The translations under genes and the position numbers were made by a program. DNA of 64,000 bases, taken from positions 1 through 64,000 of the forward strand of contig NZ_JAIQZN010000023.1 of the NCBI RefSeq assembly GCF_023333585.1. Direction: 5' to 3'. This document shows, piece by piece, positions 8,606-17,545 of the stretch (positions are counted from its first letter, which is position 1; the number at the start of each line of letters is the position of its first letter). Source of the stretch: Argonema antarcticum A004/B2. GTDB lineage: Bacteria > Cyanobacteriota > Cyanobacteriia > Cyanobacteriales > Aerosakkonemataceae. Under the pieces are notes generated by a model. It was given only the letters and a program-made list of their open reading frames with translations. It was not told where the DNA came from and did not search any database.

Positions 8606-9889
8606 ATGAGCTATTACATCTCTTCCCGTTTCCTTGACAAACTGGCCGTTCATATCACCAAAAACTTCCTCGATATTCCCGGAGTAAGAGTTCCCCTAAT
8701 CCTGGGAGTTCACGGACGCAAAGGAGAAGGAAAATCCTTTCAATGTGAATTAGTTTTCGAGAAAATGGGCATCGAAGCCGTTCACATTTCTGGAGGAGAA
8801 CTCGAAAGTCCAGATGCTGGAGATCCAGCGCGGTTGCTTCGTCTGCGATATCGAGAAGCAGCAGATTTGATTAAGGTTCGTGGCAAAATGATCGCACTGA
8901 TGATCAACGATTTAGATGCAGGTGCCGGACGCTTCGATCGAGGCACACAATACACTGTCAATACTCAGTTAGTGAATGCCACACTGATGAATATTGCCGA
9001 TAACCCAACAAACGTACAACTCCCTGGCAGTTATGACTCAAGCCCACTAAATCGCGTCCCAATTATTGTGACGGGAAATGACCTTTCCACCCTATATGCA
9101 CCGCTGATTCGCGATGGTCGGATGGAGAAGTTTTTCTGGGAACCAAACAGAGAAGATAAAATTGGCATTGTTGCCGGTATCTTTGATAAAGATGAACTTT
9201 CTGCCAGAGAGATTGAGCAATTCGTCGATACTTTTATCGATCAAGCCATAGATTTCTTTGGCGCTGTGAGATCCAGAGTTTATGATGAGCAAATCAGGCA
9301 ATTTATCCATGAAATTGGTTTTGAGAGAATTTCTTCTCGTGTGGTAAATAGTGCCGAAGGAAAACCAACTTTTCTCAAGCCAGATTTCCGACTATCTCGC
9401 TTAATTGAATTTGGCAACTTAATGGTGCAAGAACAGCAGCGAGTGCAGAATTCAACCTTAGTACAAGAATACAATGCAGGACGATTAAATAACTATCAAC
9501 AAACGCCAAATCCTGCGCCTGCTACTCCTATCCCAAATCAAGTGGCGAATAACTCAACTAAAGTTGAGACAATTTACAAAGTCAATTACGCTAGCAGCAA
9601 CAACGATCGGCCAAATGGTTCTAAACTAAGTGCAGAAACTCAGGAACAGGTACGTCAGTTGCTTGCCAAAGGATATAAGATTGGTATGGAACACGCGAAT
9701 GAACGTCGTTTTCGGACTCAATCTTGGCAAAGTTGTTCTCCCATCGAGACAAGTGAGGTGTCGGATGCGATCGCAGCTCTGGAATCCTGCTTAAATGAGC
9801 ATACTGGAGAATATGTCCGCTTGATCGGGATCGACCCCAAAGTTAAGCGACGCATTGTGGAGACAATTATCCAAAAACCGAAGAGTTAG
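8606..9889 (+). CDS. rca: Rubisco activase with C-terminal SSU-like domain
   Basis: This 427-residue AAA+ protein is a green-type Rubisco activase, which removes inhibitory sugar phosphates from Rubisco. The Walker A motif is GVHGRKGEGKS at residues 34-44, and ALMINDLDAGAGR is the Walker B region. After a Gln/Pro/Asn-rich linker of about 50 residues comes a Rubisco small-subunit-like (SSUL) domain at about residues 338-425. Two cysteines, 377 and 395, are 18 residues apart, the same spacing as the redox pair of the CcmM SSUL domain. The SSUL domain is expected to recruit the protein to Rubisco and carboxysomes. No Rubisco gene is nearby. Confidence 0.94.
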   Translation: MSYYISSRFLDKLAVHITKNFLDIPGVRVPLILGVHGRKGEGKSFQCELVFEKMGIEAVHISGGELESPDAGDPARLLRLRYREAADLIKVRGKMIALMINDLDAGAGRFDRGTQYTVNTQLVNATLMNIADNPTNVQLPGSYDSSPLNRVPIIVTGNDLSTLYAPLIRDGRMEKFFWEPNREDKIGIVAGIFDKDELSAREIEQFVDTFIDQAIDFFGAVRSRVYDEQIRQFIHEIGFERISSRVVNSAEGKPTFLKPDFRLSRLIEFGNLMVQEQQRVQNSTLVQEYNAGRLNNYQQTPNPAPATPIPNQVANNSTKVETIYKVNYASSNNDRPNGSKLSAETQEQVRQLLAKGYKIGMEHANERRFRTQSWQSCSPIETSEVSDAIAALESCLNEHTGEYVRLIGIDPKVKRRIVETIIQKPKS

Positions 9890-9909
9890 TAAGTCCTTAT
9901 ACGATCGTA

Positions 9910-9996
9910 GACCTCTCCAGAAATTAAAGGTGCGTCGCTTAGAACCCTTGTAGAGACGTTTCATGAAACGTCTCTACAATGTTTTTTGGAGAGGTC
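9910..9996. repeat. MITE-like palindromic element after rca
   Basis: A perfect 32-base palindrome (9948-9979, core GAGACGTTTCATGAAACGTC) sits inside flanking inverted repeats GACCTCTCCA (9910-9919) and TGGAGAGGTC (9987-9996). The GTAGAGACGTT...AACGTCTCTAC palindrome is common in cyanobacterial genomes. The palindrome is followed by a T-rich run, so it could also end rca transcription. Confidence 0.65.
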
Positions 9997-10071
9997 AATT
10001 GAAGAAGCTCTAGCTACTTCTGATGCAATAGAAGCTACCCTGATAGAAACCAAGAGGGATTGGAACTTATT

Positions 10072-10284
10072 ATGAACGAGAAACCAAAACTACCACCACC
10101 AGAGATAATTCAGAAAACCGTTGATAATTGAAAGAAAGTTTGCGAGAGATTGGATGCTTTCAATGAATTACTCGATCGAGCCAACGATGCTTTTGAAGCG
10201 CATATTCTCAGCAATCCCTCAACAGCTTACCGTTTGCGCGGAATTAAGCCAAAAGCTCCAGAAAATACCCCTGAACAATCATAA
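10072..10284 (+). pseudogene. Small hypothetical gene broken by an in-frame stop
   Basis: From an ATG at 10072 a 71-codon frame runs to TAA at 10284 but is interrupted by TGA at codon 20. Before it the frame reads MNEKPKLPPPEIIQKTVDN; after it comes KKVCERLDAFNELLDRANDA and a Pro-rich tail. The continuous protein-like composition on both sides suggests one gene with a nonsense change (a tryptophan TGG would fit). The ATG overlaps the TGA of an upstream frame remnant ending in IEATLIETKRDWNLL, as in a two-gene operon whose first gene has been lost. I do not recognise the family. A sequencing error is possible. Confidence 0.5.
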
Positions 10285-10290
10285 GTTTTC

Positions 10291-11316
10291 CTAAATCCCC
10301 CCATTTTTAGCAATATAGTCCACAATTTTGGCAATACAGTCGCGAATTTTGGGAGTGCTTTTACCATTATCTTCAGTCACAGTAATAATGTAAGTTTTAC
10401 CGTTAATTTCTGCTGCTAATGTAGCCCCTCTAACTTTGGTATTTTCTCCAGTTTTTTCACCTAACCATCGCCCCGCAGATGTTTTTAATGCTTCAAATCC
10501 CAACAACCGATCGACCTGCCGATTGAAGATATCAATAAGTACATTATATTCGGGATTTTCGCAATTGTAAATTTGCACCATCATCGCTGACAGTTCGTTA
10601 CTTGTAATTAGGTTAGATGCAAAGCCGCGATTTCTAGTTGGTGGCGTAAATTCTCCTGTTAGCTTGTAAGCAACGCGAGTTGTGGGATAGCCGAGACTGT
10701 TCAATACTTGATTGATATAATTCCAACCCAAGTAATCAATTATTTGATTTGTGGCAATATTACTGCTGTTAGCAATCATTTCTGTAACTAAATACTTAAA
10801 AGAGTAATATTTGCCCACTTCGATCGGGGAATAATCCTCTTCAGTAAAGTTACTTTTTTCCACATAAATATCTTTATTTAAGCTAATCTTATCTTTTGAT
10901 AACTTGTGTAAAAGGACGACTGCAATGGGAACTTTAATTAAACTGGCGGCACTTTTTGGGGGCCGATCGCCTCGATAGCTCAAACATTTTCCAGAAAGGT
11001 CGCAAACTGTAATCGTTGGCGAGAAAAGACCGCTTTTGTCAGCAATTGTACCAAGAATTTGCGATGGAAAAACCTTAATTGCAGCAGAATGCAAAGAAAA
11101 AGTATTTTTGTTTCGGTAATACAAATTTGCTTTAATATCGCATGATAAAGAGTTAAGTAGGCTTGTGGACAATCTGTTAAGCACAGTCGCAGACGAGACA
11201 ATTTCCTTGCTTGAATATAGCAAAATTGTATAACTAGCAAGTACCGTAGGGGGAGATGTGATTCCCATGATACTAATAATAGCCGCTAAAGATTGTCCAG
11301 CTAGAAGGTAGGGCAC
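10291..11316 (-). CDS. Class A beta-lactamase-like serine hydrolase
   Basis: This 341-residue protein has the serine penicillin-recognising fold. Motifs are Ser125-Leu-Ile-Lys128 (SxxK), Ser184-Ser-Asn186 (SxN) and Lys288-Thr-Gly290 (KTG). The first 30 or so residues are hydrophobic and may act as a signal or anchor. The substrate could be a beta-lactam or a peptidoglycan peptide. The usual omega-loop glutamate motif of true class A enzymes is not obvious, so I do not claim antibiotic resistance. It lies 23 bases downstream of the 2'-5' RNA ligase-like gene on the same strand, so the two may be co-transcribed. Confidence 0.8.
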   Translation of the reverse strand: MPYLLAGQSLAAIISIMGITSPPTVLASYTILLYSSKEIVSSATVLNRLSTSLLNSLSCDIKANLYYRNKNTFSLHSAAIKVFPSQILGTIADKSGLFSPTITVCDLSGKCLSYRGDRPPKSAASLIKVPIAVVLLHKLSKDKISLNKDIYVEKSNFTEEDYSPIEVGKYYSFKYLVTEMIANSSNIATNQIIDYLGWNYINQVLNSLGYPTTRVAYKLTGEFTPPTRNRGFASNLITSNELSAMMVQIYNCENPEYNVLIDIFNRQVDRLLGFEALKTSAGRWLGEKTGENTKVRGATLAAEINGKTYIITVTEDNGKSTPKIRDCIAKIVDYIAKNGGI

Positions 11317-11339
11317 TGTTTTACGGAAAATTTCAGATT

Positions 11340-11894
11340 TTATATTTCAAGTTTAAACTCCGAGTAAATATTCCACCGACTACCGTCATAAATTAGCAGC
11401 GTGAGGGCGTCAGCAGAGAACTCAAATTGGAACGATCGGGCCTGAAATTCCCGCCATGCAGCATTAAAATTCTGCCGTGTCAAGTCTCTAAAGGAAACTG
11501 TAATATGAGGAGAGAAAGGGCGACCTTTAGAAACAGAATCTACAATACCCAATGATGCTTCCATATAGTTCATCAAGTCTGCTTGTAAAGCTAAGAGTTC
11601 TGGCGTCTTGAGAACATTGATATAAATGACTCTAGGGGAAAAAGCGTCAAATCCCGACAGTGTAACTGGGATCGATTGTCGCGTACTGGCAAAATCGCGC
11701 AGGGATTCTACCAAAACCGTAACTGAATCGATCGCCCACTCAAAAGGCGGTTGCAGGGTAATATGCGGGGGAGATTTCTGGGCGTGACGACTGTTATAGC
11801 AATCGGCAAAGTATTGCTTGATCTCATTAGCGCGATCCTGAATCTCTTGGGGCGGCAAAAGTGCGATGAAAAATCGTTTTTTTGATTTGTCCAC
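11340..11894 (-). CDS. 2'-5' RNA ligase / cyclic phosphodiesterase family protein (ThpR-like)
   Basis: This 184-residue protein belongs to the 2H phosphoesterase superfamily. Its two catalytic histidine motifs are HIT at residues 44-46 (SPPHITLQPPF) and HIT at 130-132 (FSPHITVSF). Members hydrolyse or form 2',5' or 2',3'-cyclic phosphate bonds in RNA or nucleotides; the true bacterial substrate is often unknown. The N-terminal KRFFIALLPPQEIQ is typical of the family. It precedes the beta-lactamase-like gene on the same strand. Confidence 0.85.
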   Translation of the reverse strand: MDKSKKRFFIALLPPQEIQDRANEIKQYFADCYNSRHAQKSPPHITLQPPFEWAIDSVTVLVESLRDFASTRQSIPVTLSGFDAFSPRVIYINVLKTPELLALQADLMNYMEASLGIVDSVSKGRPFSPHITVSFRDLTRQNFNAAWREFQARSFQFEFSADALTLLIYDGSRWNIYSEFKLEI

Positions 11895-11978
11895 AATAGT
11901 ATAATTCCAACTGAGATGTGCCGCTAATAGTTTTAAAATCCTACAAAGCGAAGATTAGCACAAAAAGGATTAATTGCA

Positions 11979-12245
11979 ATGGCTTGGTTTGTCAAAATTG
12001 AAGCAGGAATTGTCGATAAATCTACGTTTGACAAATACGTATCGGCTCATAAAGCTTACGTGCAAGATTTGATTGCCAAAGGACATCAGGCGCGTAGCGG
12101 CTACTGGGCCGAACGCGGGGGCGGAATGCTCCTATTCCAGGCGGCTACGATGGAAGAGGCGCAAGCTCTAGTTTCCCAAGACCCCCTAGTGAAAAATGGC
12201 TGCGTTAAGTACGAACTTCACGAGTGGCGAATCGCGATCGAGTAG
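11979..12245 (+). CDS. YCII-domain protein
   Basis: This 88-residue protein matches the YCII family of small ferredoxin-like alpha/beta proteins. Visible features are the opening MAWFVKIEAGIVDKSTFD, the region RSGYWAERGGGMLLFQA and ATMEEAQALVSQDPLVKNG, the usual YCII pattern of a helix ending in DP. AAAGGATT precedes the ATG. Biochemical roles in this family vary and none can be assigned here. Confidence 0.8.
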   Translation: MAWFVKIEAGIVDKSTFDKYVSAHKAYVQDLIAKGHQARSGYWAERGGGMLLFQAATMEEAQALVSQDPLVKNGCVKYELHEWRIAIE

Positions 12246-12261
12246 TCGGTGAAGGCCATTT

Positions 12262-12675
12262 CTACATCTGCGGCATCTTGTCAAACTTAGGCAGTTGTGG
12301 GTCTGTATAATCCCAGGAGGGAGCGCTCGCCGCAAAAATTACCATGCTGGGTTGGAAAATAGAAGGATCGTCTAAGCTACTGGCACTAATAAATCCCATT
12401 TCCGGAAAACCAGAAGACTCCGCGTAGATGGAACAACCGCACCTGGGGCAAAAACCGCGTCGCACCACATTGCCACTCTCACCCTGCGATTCGTAGAACT
12501 TCAGTTCCCCGGAGATTTTGACGGCAGACCTGGGGACCGCTAACTTGGAACTGTGACCTGTGGCGCTGGTTTTGCGACAGTCGGAACATTGGCAGTGCGT
12601 GGAGAATAAGGGCGATGCCTGACATTCGTAGCGCACAGCCCCGCATAGACAGCCACCGGAGAAAACCTCGCTCAT
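12262..12675 (-). CDS. GFA / CENP-V-type zinc-binding protein
   Basis: This 137-residue protein has the GFA fold named after glutathione-dependent formaldehyde-activating enzyme. The zinc ligands appear as GGCLCGAVRYEC, HCQCSDCRKTS and RGFCPRCGC. Despite the family name, most members have no shown formaldehyde activity, so function is left open. It faces the YCII gene with a 16-base gap between stops. Confidence 0.85.
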   Translation of the reverse strand: MSEVFSGGCLCGAVRYECQASPLFSTHCQCSDCRKTSATGHSSKLAVPRSAVKISGELKFYESQGESGNVVRRGFCPRCGCSIYAESSGFPEMGFISASSLDDPSIFQPSMVIFAASAPSWDYTDPQLPKFDKMPQM

Positions 12676-12894
12676 CTCAAAAATCCTCTTGTCATTCTAG
12701 CGGTTGTTTTTTCCCTTCTAGTTTGCACGATTCAAAATTGGGCAACAATAGGAAAAGCTAAGAGAAATCTAAAATAGACAGTTTCGCTGATTCTCCCCAG
12801 CCCCCTATTGCTAGATCGGTAAGTGCTGATGGTTTTCAGTATCATGGTCATGAGGGGTAAGAATTTAGAAACCCTTTGACAAAGAGGAATTATT

Positions 12895-15537
12895 GTGCAG
12901 CCTACTGATGCTACTAAATTTACCGAGAAAGCCTGGGAAGCGATCGTCAAATCCCAAGAGGTGGCGCGTCGCTATCAACATCAGTATCTAGAGGTAGAAC
13001 ATTTAGCGATCGCGCTTTTGGAACAAGATGGACTGGCGCACCGAATACTCAACCGCGCCGGCGTTGACTCCGCCCGCTTGGTGTCCCAACTGGAATCTTA
13101 TGCAAAAGCACAAACTAGAGTAGTTGCCAAGAGCGAGGATATCTACTTGGGCAAAAGCTTAGACTTAATGCTCGATCGCGCGGAGTCAGCTAGGGTAACT
13201 TGGCAAGATGAGTTTATTTCCGTCGAACATTTATTGCTGGGCTTTGCCGAAGACGAAAAATTGGGGCGTCGGATGCTCAAAAGTTTTGAAGCAGACGCCA
13301 AAAAGCTGGAAGCGACGGTTAAACTTGTTCGCGGCAGTCAAAAAGTGAGCGATCAAAACCCAGAGAATCGTTACGATGCCCTGGAAAAGTACGGACGCGA
13401 CCTCACCGAACAAGCAAAAGCTGGTAAACTTGACCCCGTAATCGGGCGGGATGATGAAATTCGCCGGGTAATCCAGGTGCTATCGCGCCGGATGAAAAAC
13501 AATCCAGTGCTGATAGGAGAACCGGGCGTGGGGAAAACTGCGATCGCAGAAGCCTTAGCCCAGCGTATCGTCAACGGCGACGTGCCGGAATCCCTCAAAA
13601 ACCGCAGACTTATTTCCCTAGATATGGGCAGCATAGTTGCAGGTGCCAAATATCGGGGAGAATTTGAAGACCGCCTCAGAGCTGTACTCAAAGAAGTCAC
13701 CAACTCCCAAGGGCAAATTGTCCTGTTTATCGACGAACTGCATACCGTCGTCGGTGCTGGTGCTAACAGTCAAGGGGCGATGGATGCTGGCAACTTGCTC
13801 AAACCCATGTTGGCGCGGGGTGAATTGCGCTGCATTGGCGCAAGCACCCTGGATGAGTACCGCAAGCACATTGAAAAAGATGCCGCCCTGGAACGTCGGT
13901 TTCAACAAGTTTACGTAAATCAACCCTCAGTTGAAGATACGATTTCGATTCTACGGGGACTCAAGGAACGTTACGAAGTTCACCACGGGGTTAAAATTAC
14001 AGACTCGGCGCTGGTTGCGGCGGCGACACTTTCCCATCGCTACATCTCCGATCGGTTTTTGCCAGATAAAGCGATCGACCTCGTAGATGAAGCAGCTGCT
14101 AAGTTGAAAATGGAGATCACCTCGAAACCGGAAGAGTTAGAAGCGATCGATCGACGGTTAATGCAGCTGGAAATGGAGAAATTGTCCCTGGAAAAGGAAG
14201 AAAACAAAGCGTCGCGAGAACGTTTGCGCGGAATTGAAGATGAAATTGTCGAATTGAAAGAAGAACAAGAACGACTTTCTTCCCAATGGCAAGGTGAAAA
14301 GCAACTCCTAGAAGCAATCAATACCTTGAAGGAGGAAGAAGATCAACTTCGCGTACAAATTGAACAAGCAGAAAGAGCTTACGATCTCAATAAGGCGGCG
14401 CAGTTGAAGTATGGAAAATTGGAAGGTTTGCAGCGCGGACGCGAAGTCAAAGAAGCCGAACTTTTGAAACTGCAATCCCAAGGTTCTACCCTATTGCGCG
14501 AACAAGTCACGGAAGCGGATATTGCCGAAATAGTCGGTAAATGGACAGGTATTCCGGTTAGTCGCTTACTGGAATCGGAACGGCAGAAATTATTGCAATT
14601 AGAAGCCCAACTGCATAAAAAAGTAATCGGTCAGCAGGAAGCCGTCTCCGCAGTCTCTGCGGCCATTCGTCGCGCCAGAGCAGGAATGAAAGACCCCGGA
14701 CGCCCGATCGGTTCATTTCTGTTTATGGGGCCTACAGGAGTCGGAAAAACCGAGTTAGCCCGCGCTTTAGCGCAATTTTTATTTGATTCGGACGACGCCC
14801 TAGTGCGGATTGATATGTCCGAGTACATGGAAAAACATTCCGTGTCGCGACTGGTGGGTGCGCCTCCCGGATACGTCGGTTATGAGGAAGGCGGACAACT
14901 TTCGGAGGCAATTCGCAGGCGTCCCTACTCGGTGGTATTGTTGGATGAAGTGGAAAAAGCCCACCCAGATGTGTTCAACATTTTGCTGCAAGTCTTGGAT
15001 GATGGGAGAATTACCGATTCTCAGGGGAGAACGGTGGATTTTCGCAATACCGTGATTGTGATGACGAGTAATATAGGAAGCGATCGCATCCTCGAATTCG
15101 CTGGCGATGATTCCCAATACGAACAAATGCGTAAACAGGTGATGGACGCCCTCAGAAAGCACTTCCGCCCGGAATTTCTCAACCGGGTTGACGATATAAT
15201 CCTGTTCCACACCCTGAGTCGCAGCGAATTGGGCCAAATTGTGGGGATTCAAATGCTGCGAATTCAAAAGTTACTCGCCGACCAAAAAATTAGTATCGAG
15301 CTTAAACCCGTCGCCCAAGAGCATTTGGCAGAAGCAGGCTACGATCCAGTGTACGGCGCTCGCCCGATCAAAAGAGCGATTCAGCGAGAACTGGAAAATC
15401 CGATCGCTACCATGCTGTTGGAGAACGCCTTTGTTCCCGGTGACACGATCGCGATCGACTGTATCGATAATAAGCTCATATTCACCAAAAAACAGCCTCT
15501 CACTCTCGCGCCAGCAGTTCAAGCTGTGGAAACCTAA
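12895..15537 (+). CDS. clpB: ClpB disaggregase chaperone
   Basis: This 880-residue Hsp100 ATPase extracts and refolds proteins from aggregates together with DnaK. In order it has a Clp N domain (about 1-145), AAA1 with Walker [10 protein letters not shown] near residue 207, a long middle coiled coil (about 405-520), AAA2 with Walker [10 protein letters not shown] near residue 612, and the C-terminal domain. Translation starts at GTG ([17 protein letters not shown]), with AAAGAGGAA upstream. No CIRCE operator (TTAGCACTC inverted repeat) is visible upstream. Cyanobacteria usually have two ClpB proteins; which one this is cannot be told from the sequence alone. Confidence 0.96.
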   Translation: MQPTDATKFTEKAWEAIVKSQEVARRYQHQYLEVEHLAIALLEQDGLAHRILNRAGVDSARLVSQLESYAKAQTRVVAKSEDIYLGKSLDLMLDRAESARVTWQDEFISVEHLLLGFAEDEKLGRRMLKSFEADAKKLEATVKLVRGSQKVSDQNPENRYDALEKYGRDLTEQAKAGKLDPVIGRDDEIRRVIQVLSRRMKNNPVLIGEPGVGKTAIAEALAQRIVNGDVPESLKNRRLISLDMGSIVAGAKYRGEFEDRLRAVLKEVTNSQGQIVLFIDELHTVVGAGANSQGAMDAGNLLKPMLARGELRCIGASTLDEYRKHIEKDAALERRFQQVYVNQPSVEDTISILRGLKERYEVHHGVKITDSALVAAATLSHRYISDRFLPDKAIDLVDEAAAKLKMEITSKPEELEAIDRRLMQLEMEKLSLEKEENKASRERLRGIEDEIVELKEEQERLSSQWQGEKQLLEAINTLKEEEDQLRVQIEQAERAYDLNKAAQLKYGKLEGLQRGREVKEAELLKLQSQGSTLLREQVTEADIAEIVGKWTGIPVSRLLESERQKLLQLEAQLHKKVIGQQEAVSAVSAAIRRARAGMKDPGRPIGSFLFMGPTGVGKTELARALAQFLFDSDDALVRIDMSEYMEKHSVSRLVGAPPGYVGYEEGGQLSEAIRRRPYSVVLLDEVEKAHPDVFNILLQVLDDGRITDSQGRTVDFRNTVIVMTSNIGSDRILEFAGDDSQYEQMRKQVMDALRKHFRPEFLNRVDDIILFHTLSRSELGQIVGIQMLRIQKLLADQKISIELKPVAQEHLAEAGYDPVYGARPIKRAIQRELENPIATMLLENAFVPGDTIAIDCIDNKLIFTKKQPLTLAPAVQAVET

Positions 15538-15550
15538 TATTAAGGCATTT

Positions 15551-15579
15551 CAAATTTGAGATTTGAAATCTCAAATTTG
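15551..15579. repeat. Perfect palindrome after clpB
   Basis: A 29-base palindrome with 14-base arms (CAAATTTGAGATTT and its complement) around one central G starts 13 bases after the clpB stop. It is built from the AT-rich repeat family seen elsewhere in the window. It may act as a terminator for clpB, though no T-tract follows. Confidence 0.55.
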
Positions 15580-15612
15580 AAATCTCAAGTTCCCCCTCTC
15601 CCCAGTCTCCCA

Positions 15613-16602
15613 ATGCTAGACTTCACCGTTGCCATACCAACCTACAATGGGGAAAACCGTTTACCAGATGTTCTGGAACGACTGCGATCGCAAATCAAAA
15701 CAGAAACCTTTTCCTGGGAAGTAATTGTTGTTGATAATAACAGCACCGACAACACCAAAAAAGTTGTTGAAGAATACCAAAAAAACTGGCCTGTAGCCTA
15801 TCCTCTCAAATATTGTTTTGAACCTCAACAAGGACTTTGTTTTGCCAGACAACGCGCCGTAGAGGAAGCTAAAGGCAAATTTATCGGCTTTATCGACGAC
15901 GACAATTTACCAACTTCTGAATGGGTAGCAGAAGCGTATGCTTTTGGGAAAGCTAGTGATGATGTCGGTGCCTACGGCAGTCGGATTTATGCTGAATTTG
16001 AAGTAAGTCCCCCAGAAAATTTTCAGAGAATTGCTTCTTTATTGGGATTGACAGATAGAGGTGACGATGCTCACCTCTACGAACCTCACAAAAAAGTGCT
16101 GCCACCAGGAGCCGGATTAGTTGTCCGCAGGCAAGTATGGCTGGAAAATGTTCCCAAAAAACTTATGCTTGGGCCAAAAGGTGAGGATGCGATCGCGCAA
16201 AGAGGAGAAGACTTAGAAGCATTATTATATATTCAAAGAGCCGGATGGAAAATTTGGTATAACCCCAAAATGGTCATTTACCATCGCATTCCCCGCCAGC
16301 GCCTAGAAAAAGACTATCTAATTAAAATATGCCGCCAAACTGGACTCTCCCGTTATCACACGCGGATGCTCAGCGTCAAAACATGGCAACGCCCTCTTGC
16401 TTTTTTAGCTTATATGCTCAATGATATCCGCAAAATTATCTTCCACTTAGTAACATATAAAACAACAATTCGTAACGATATAGTATTTGCTTGTCAGATG
16501 GAGCTTTACATGGCCAGCCTCATCAGTCCTTTCTACATCTGGAGAAGATATTTACACAAGCAAAGGTATTTTTTCATAGTAGGACTGAAGTCCTCCCCAT
16601 AA
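15613..16602 (+). CDS. HpsE-like family 2 glycosyltransferase
   Basis: This 329-residue GT2 enzyme resembles the HpsE transferases of hormogonium polysaccharide synthesis. The N-terminus is LDFTVAIPTYNGENRLPDVL, followed by VIVVDNNSTDNT, FEPQQGLCFARQRA and the metal-binding FIGFIDDDNLP. The C-terminal half contains GAGLVVRR and RGEDLEAL. I start at the ATG at 15613, giving MLDFTVAIPTYNG; the longer frame would add 19 residues encoded by intergenic repeat. Donor and acceptor are unknown. A paralogue lies at 17546, and hpsA and its pseudopilins lie 12 kb further on. Confidence 0.88.
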   Translation: MLDFTVAIPTYNGENRLPDVLERLRSQIKTETFSWEVIVVDNNSTDNTKKVVEEYQKNWPVAYPLKYCFEPQQGLCFARQRAVEEAKGKFIGFIDDDNLPTSEWVAEAYAFGKASDDVGAYGSRIYAEFEVSPPENFQRIASLLGLTDRGDDAHLYEPHKKVLPPGAGLVVRRQVWLENVPKKLMLGPKGEDAIAQRGEDLEALLYIQRAGWKIWYNPKMVIYHRIPRQRLEKDYLIKICRQTGLSRYHTRMLSVKTWQRPLAFLAYMLNDIRKIIFHLVTYKTTIRNDIVFACQMELYMASLISPFYIWRRYLHKQRYFFIVGLKSSP

Positions 16603-16626
16603 ATACTGTCCTAGCCAATAAAGAAA

Positions 16627-17379
16627 CTACTTTAAACGTTCCCAAAATAACTGTTCCAAACCTACTTTTTGCCGCCCGTAAAAATTTTTATTTACTTGAA
16701 ATCCAGCTTCATCCAACTTAGCTTTAACAAATTGAACCTTTTCAGATCCAATAAGTTTTTCATGCAACTCGATCGCCAGTTTTTGGATGTTGTAAAAATC
16801 TGCGTTCTTTAATATATCGTACTCCCCACCCTCAACATCCATAATCAGAAAACTGGGGTTAATGCGTCGCACTTCTTCATTGAAAGATTTTACCGGAACT
16901 TTAACAGATCTTGCATTTTGATTCCAGGGAGTAATGGAAGAAGACCAAAAGTTTTTTTCTATATAAAATGTTTCCTCCCCAGGTCGATCTCCTACTAAGC
17001 AAATTTCCAGTGTTGGAAAGACGCTATTGAGTTTATAAGTCTCGCGGATGTGAGTTTCTAATTCTGGGTTAGCTTCGTAGGTAAAAACTCTTTCAGAACC
17101 TATCTTTTTCGCACAATAACTAGAAATTAGACCGATTCCTGCACCAATTTCCATTACAATATCATTTGGGAAAAGATGAGATTTAACAATTTTCATCTCA
17201 TCGGCTTCGTAGTGACCTCTATAGATAGATGCTCGTATAGGTTCGGAGAAATAAGGGTCAACTCGAATCGCAATCCCTTCGAGCTTAACAAGACTGGGTT
17301 TAGTTAGCGTTCGGTATTCTGCCAAAAGCTTGTTTTGAATACGGTTTAACAACAAACGCAGTTTCTGGAATTTTTGCAT
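16627..17379 (-). CDS. FkbM-family methyltransferase
   Basis: This 250-residue SAM-dependent methyltransferase carries the FkbM pattern: VMEIGAGIGLISSYCAKKIG (SAM-binding loop), VFTYEANPELETHIRETYKL, and ILVDVE-like FLIMDVEGGEYDILKN. Such enzymes often methylate hydroxyls on sugars, which fits the surrounding glycosyltransferases. It is the only minus-strand gene in this part of the cluster, facing the first HpsE-like gene with a 24-base gap. Confidence 0.86.
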   Translation of the reverse strand: MQKFQKLRLLLNRIQNKLLAEYRTLTKPSLVKLEGIAIRVDPYFSEPIRASIYRGHYEADEMKIVKSHLFPNDIVMEIGAGIGLISSYCAKKIGSERVFTYEANPELETHIRETYKLNSVFPTLEICLVGDRPGEETFYIEKNFWSSSITPWNQNARSVKVPVKSFNEEVRRINPSFLIMDVEGGEYDILKNADFYNIQKLAIELHEKLIGSEKVQFVKAKLDEAGFQVNKNFYGRQKVGLEQLFWERLK

Positions 17380-17545
17380 TTTCGTGAAAATGAAGTAGCT
17401 ATTAATACACTCTTTAACACGAACGAGTTACAGACGGCAATTCCGCAACGTTTTGTAACGATTTTATCAAAACTTGCCTCTTGCCACAAAACAGATATAT
17501 GCTATCCTGATAAAAAGAGTATAGCAAAAAAACTTGTGTGTAAAT

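Noticed and set aside
10291-11316. Antibiotic-resistance beta-lactamase
   Set aside because: Fold motifs are present, but a clear omega-loop glutamate motif is not, and nothing in the context points to resistance.
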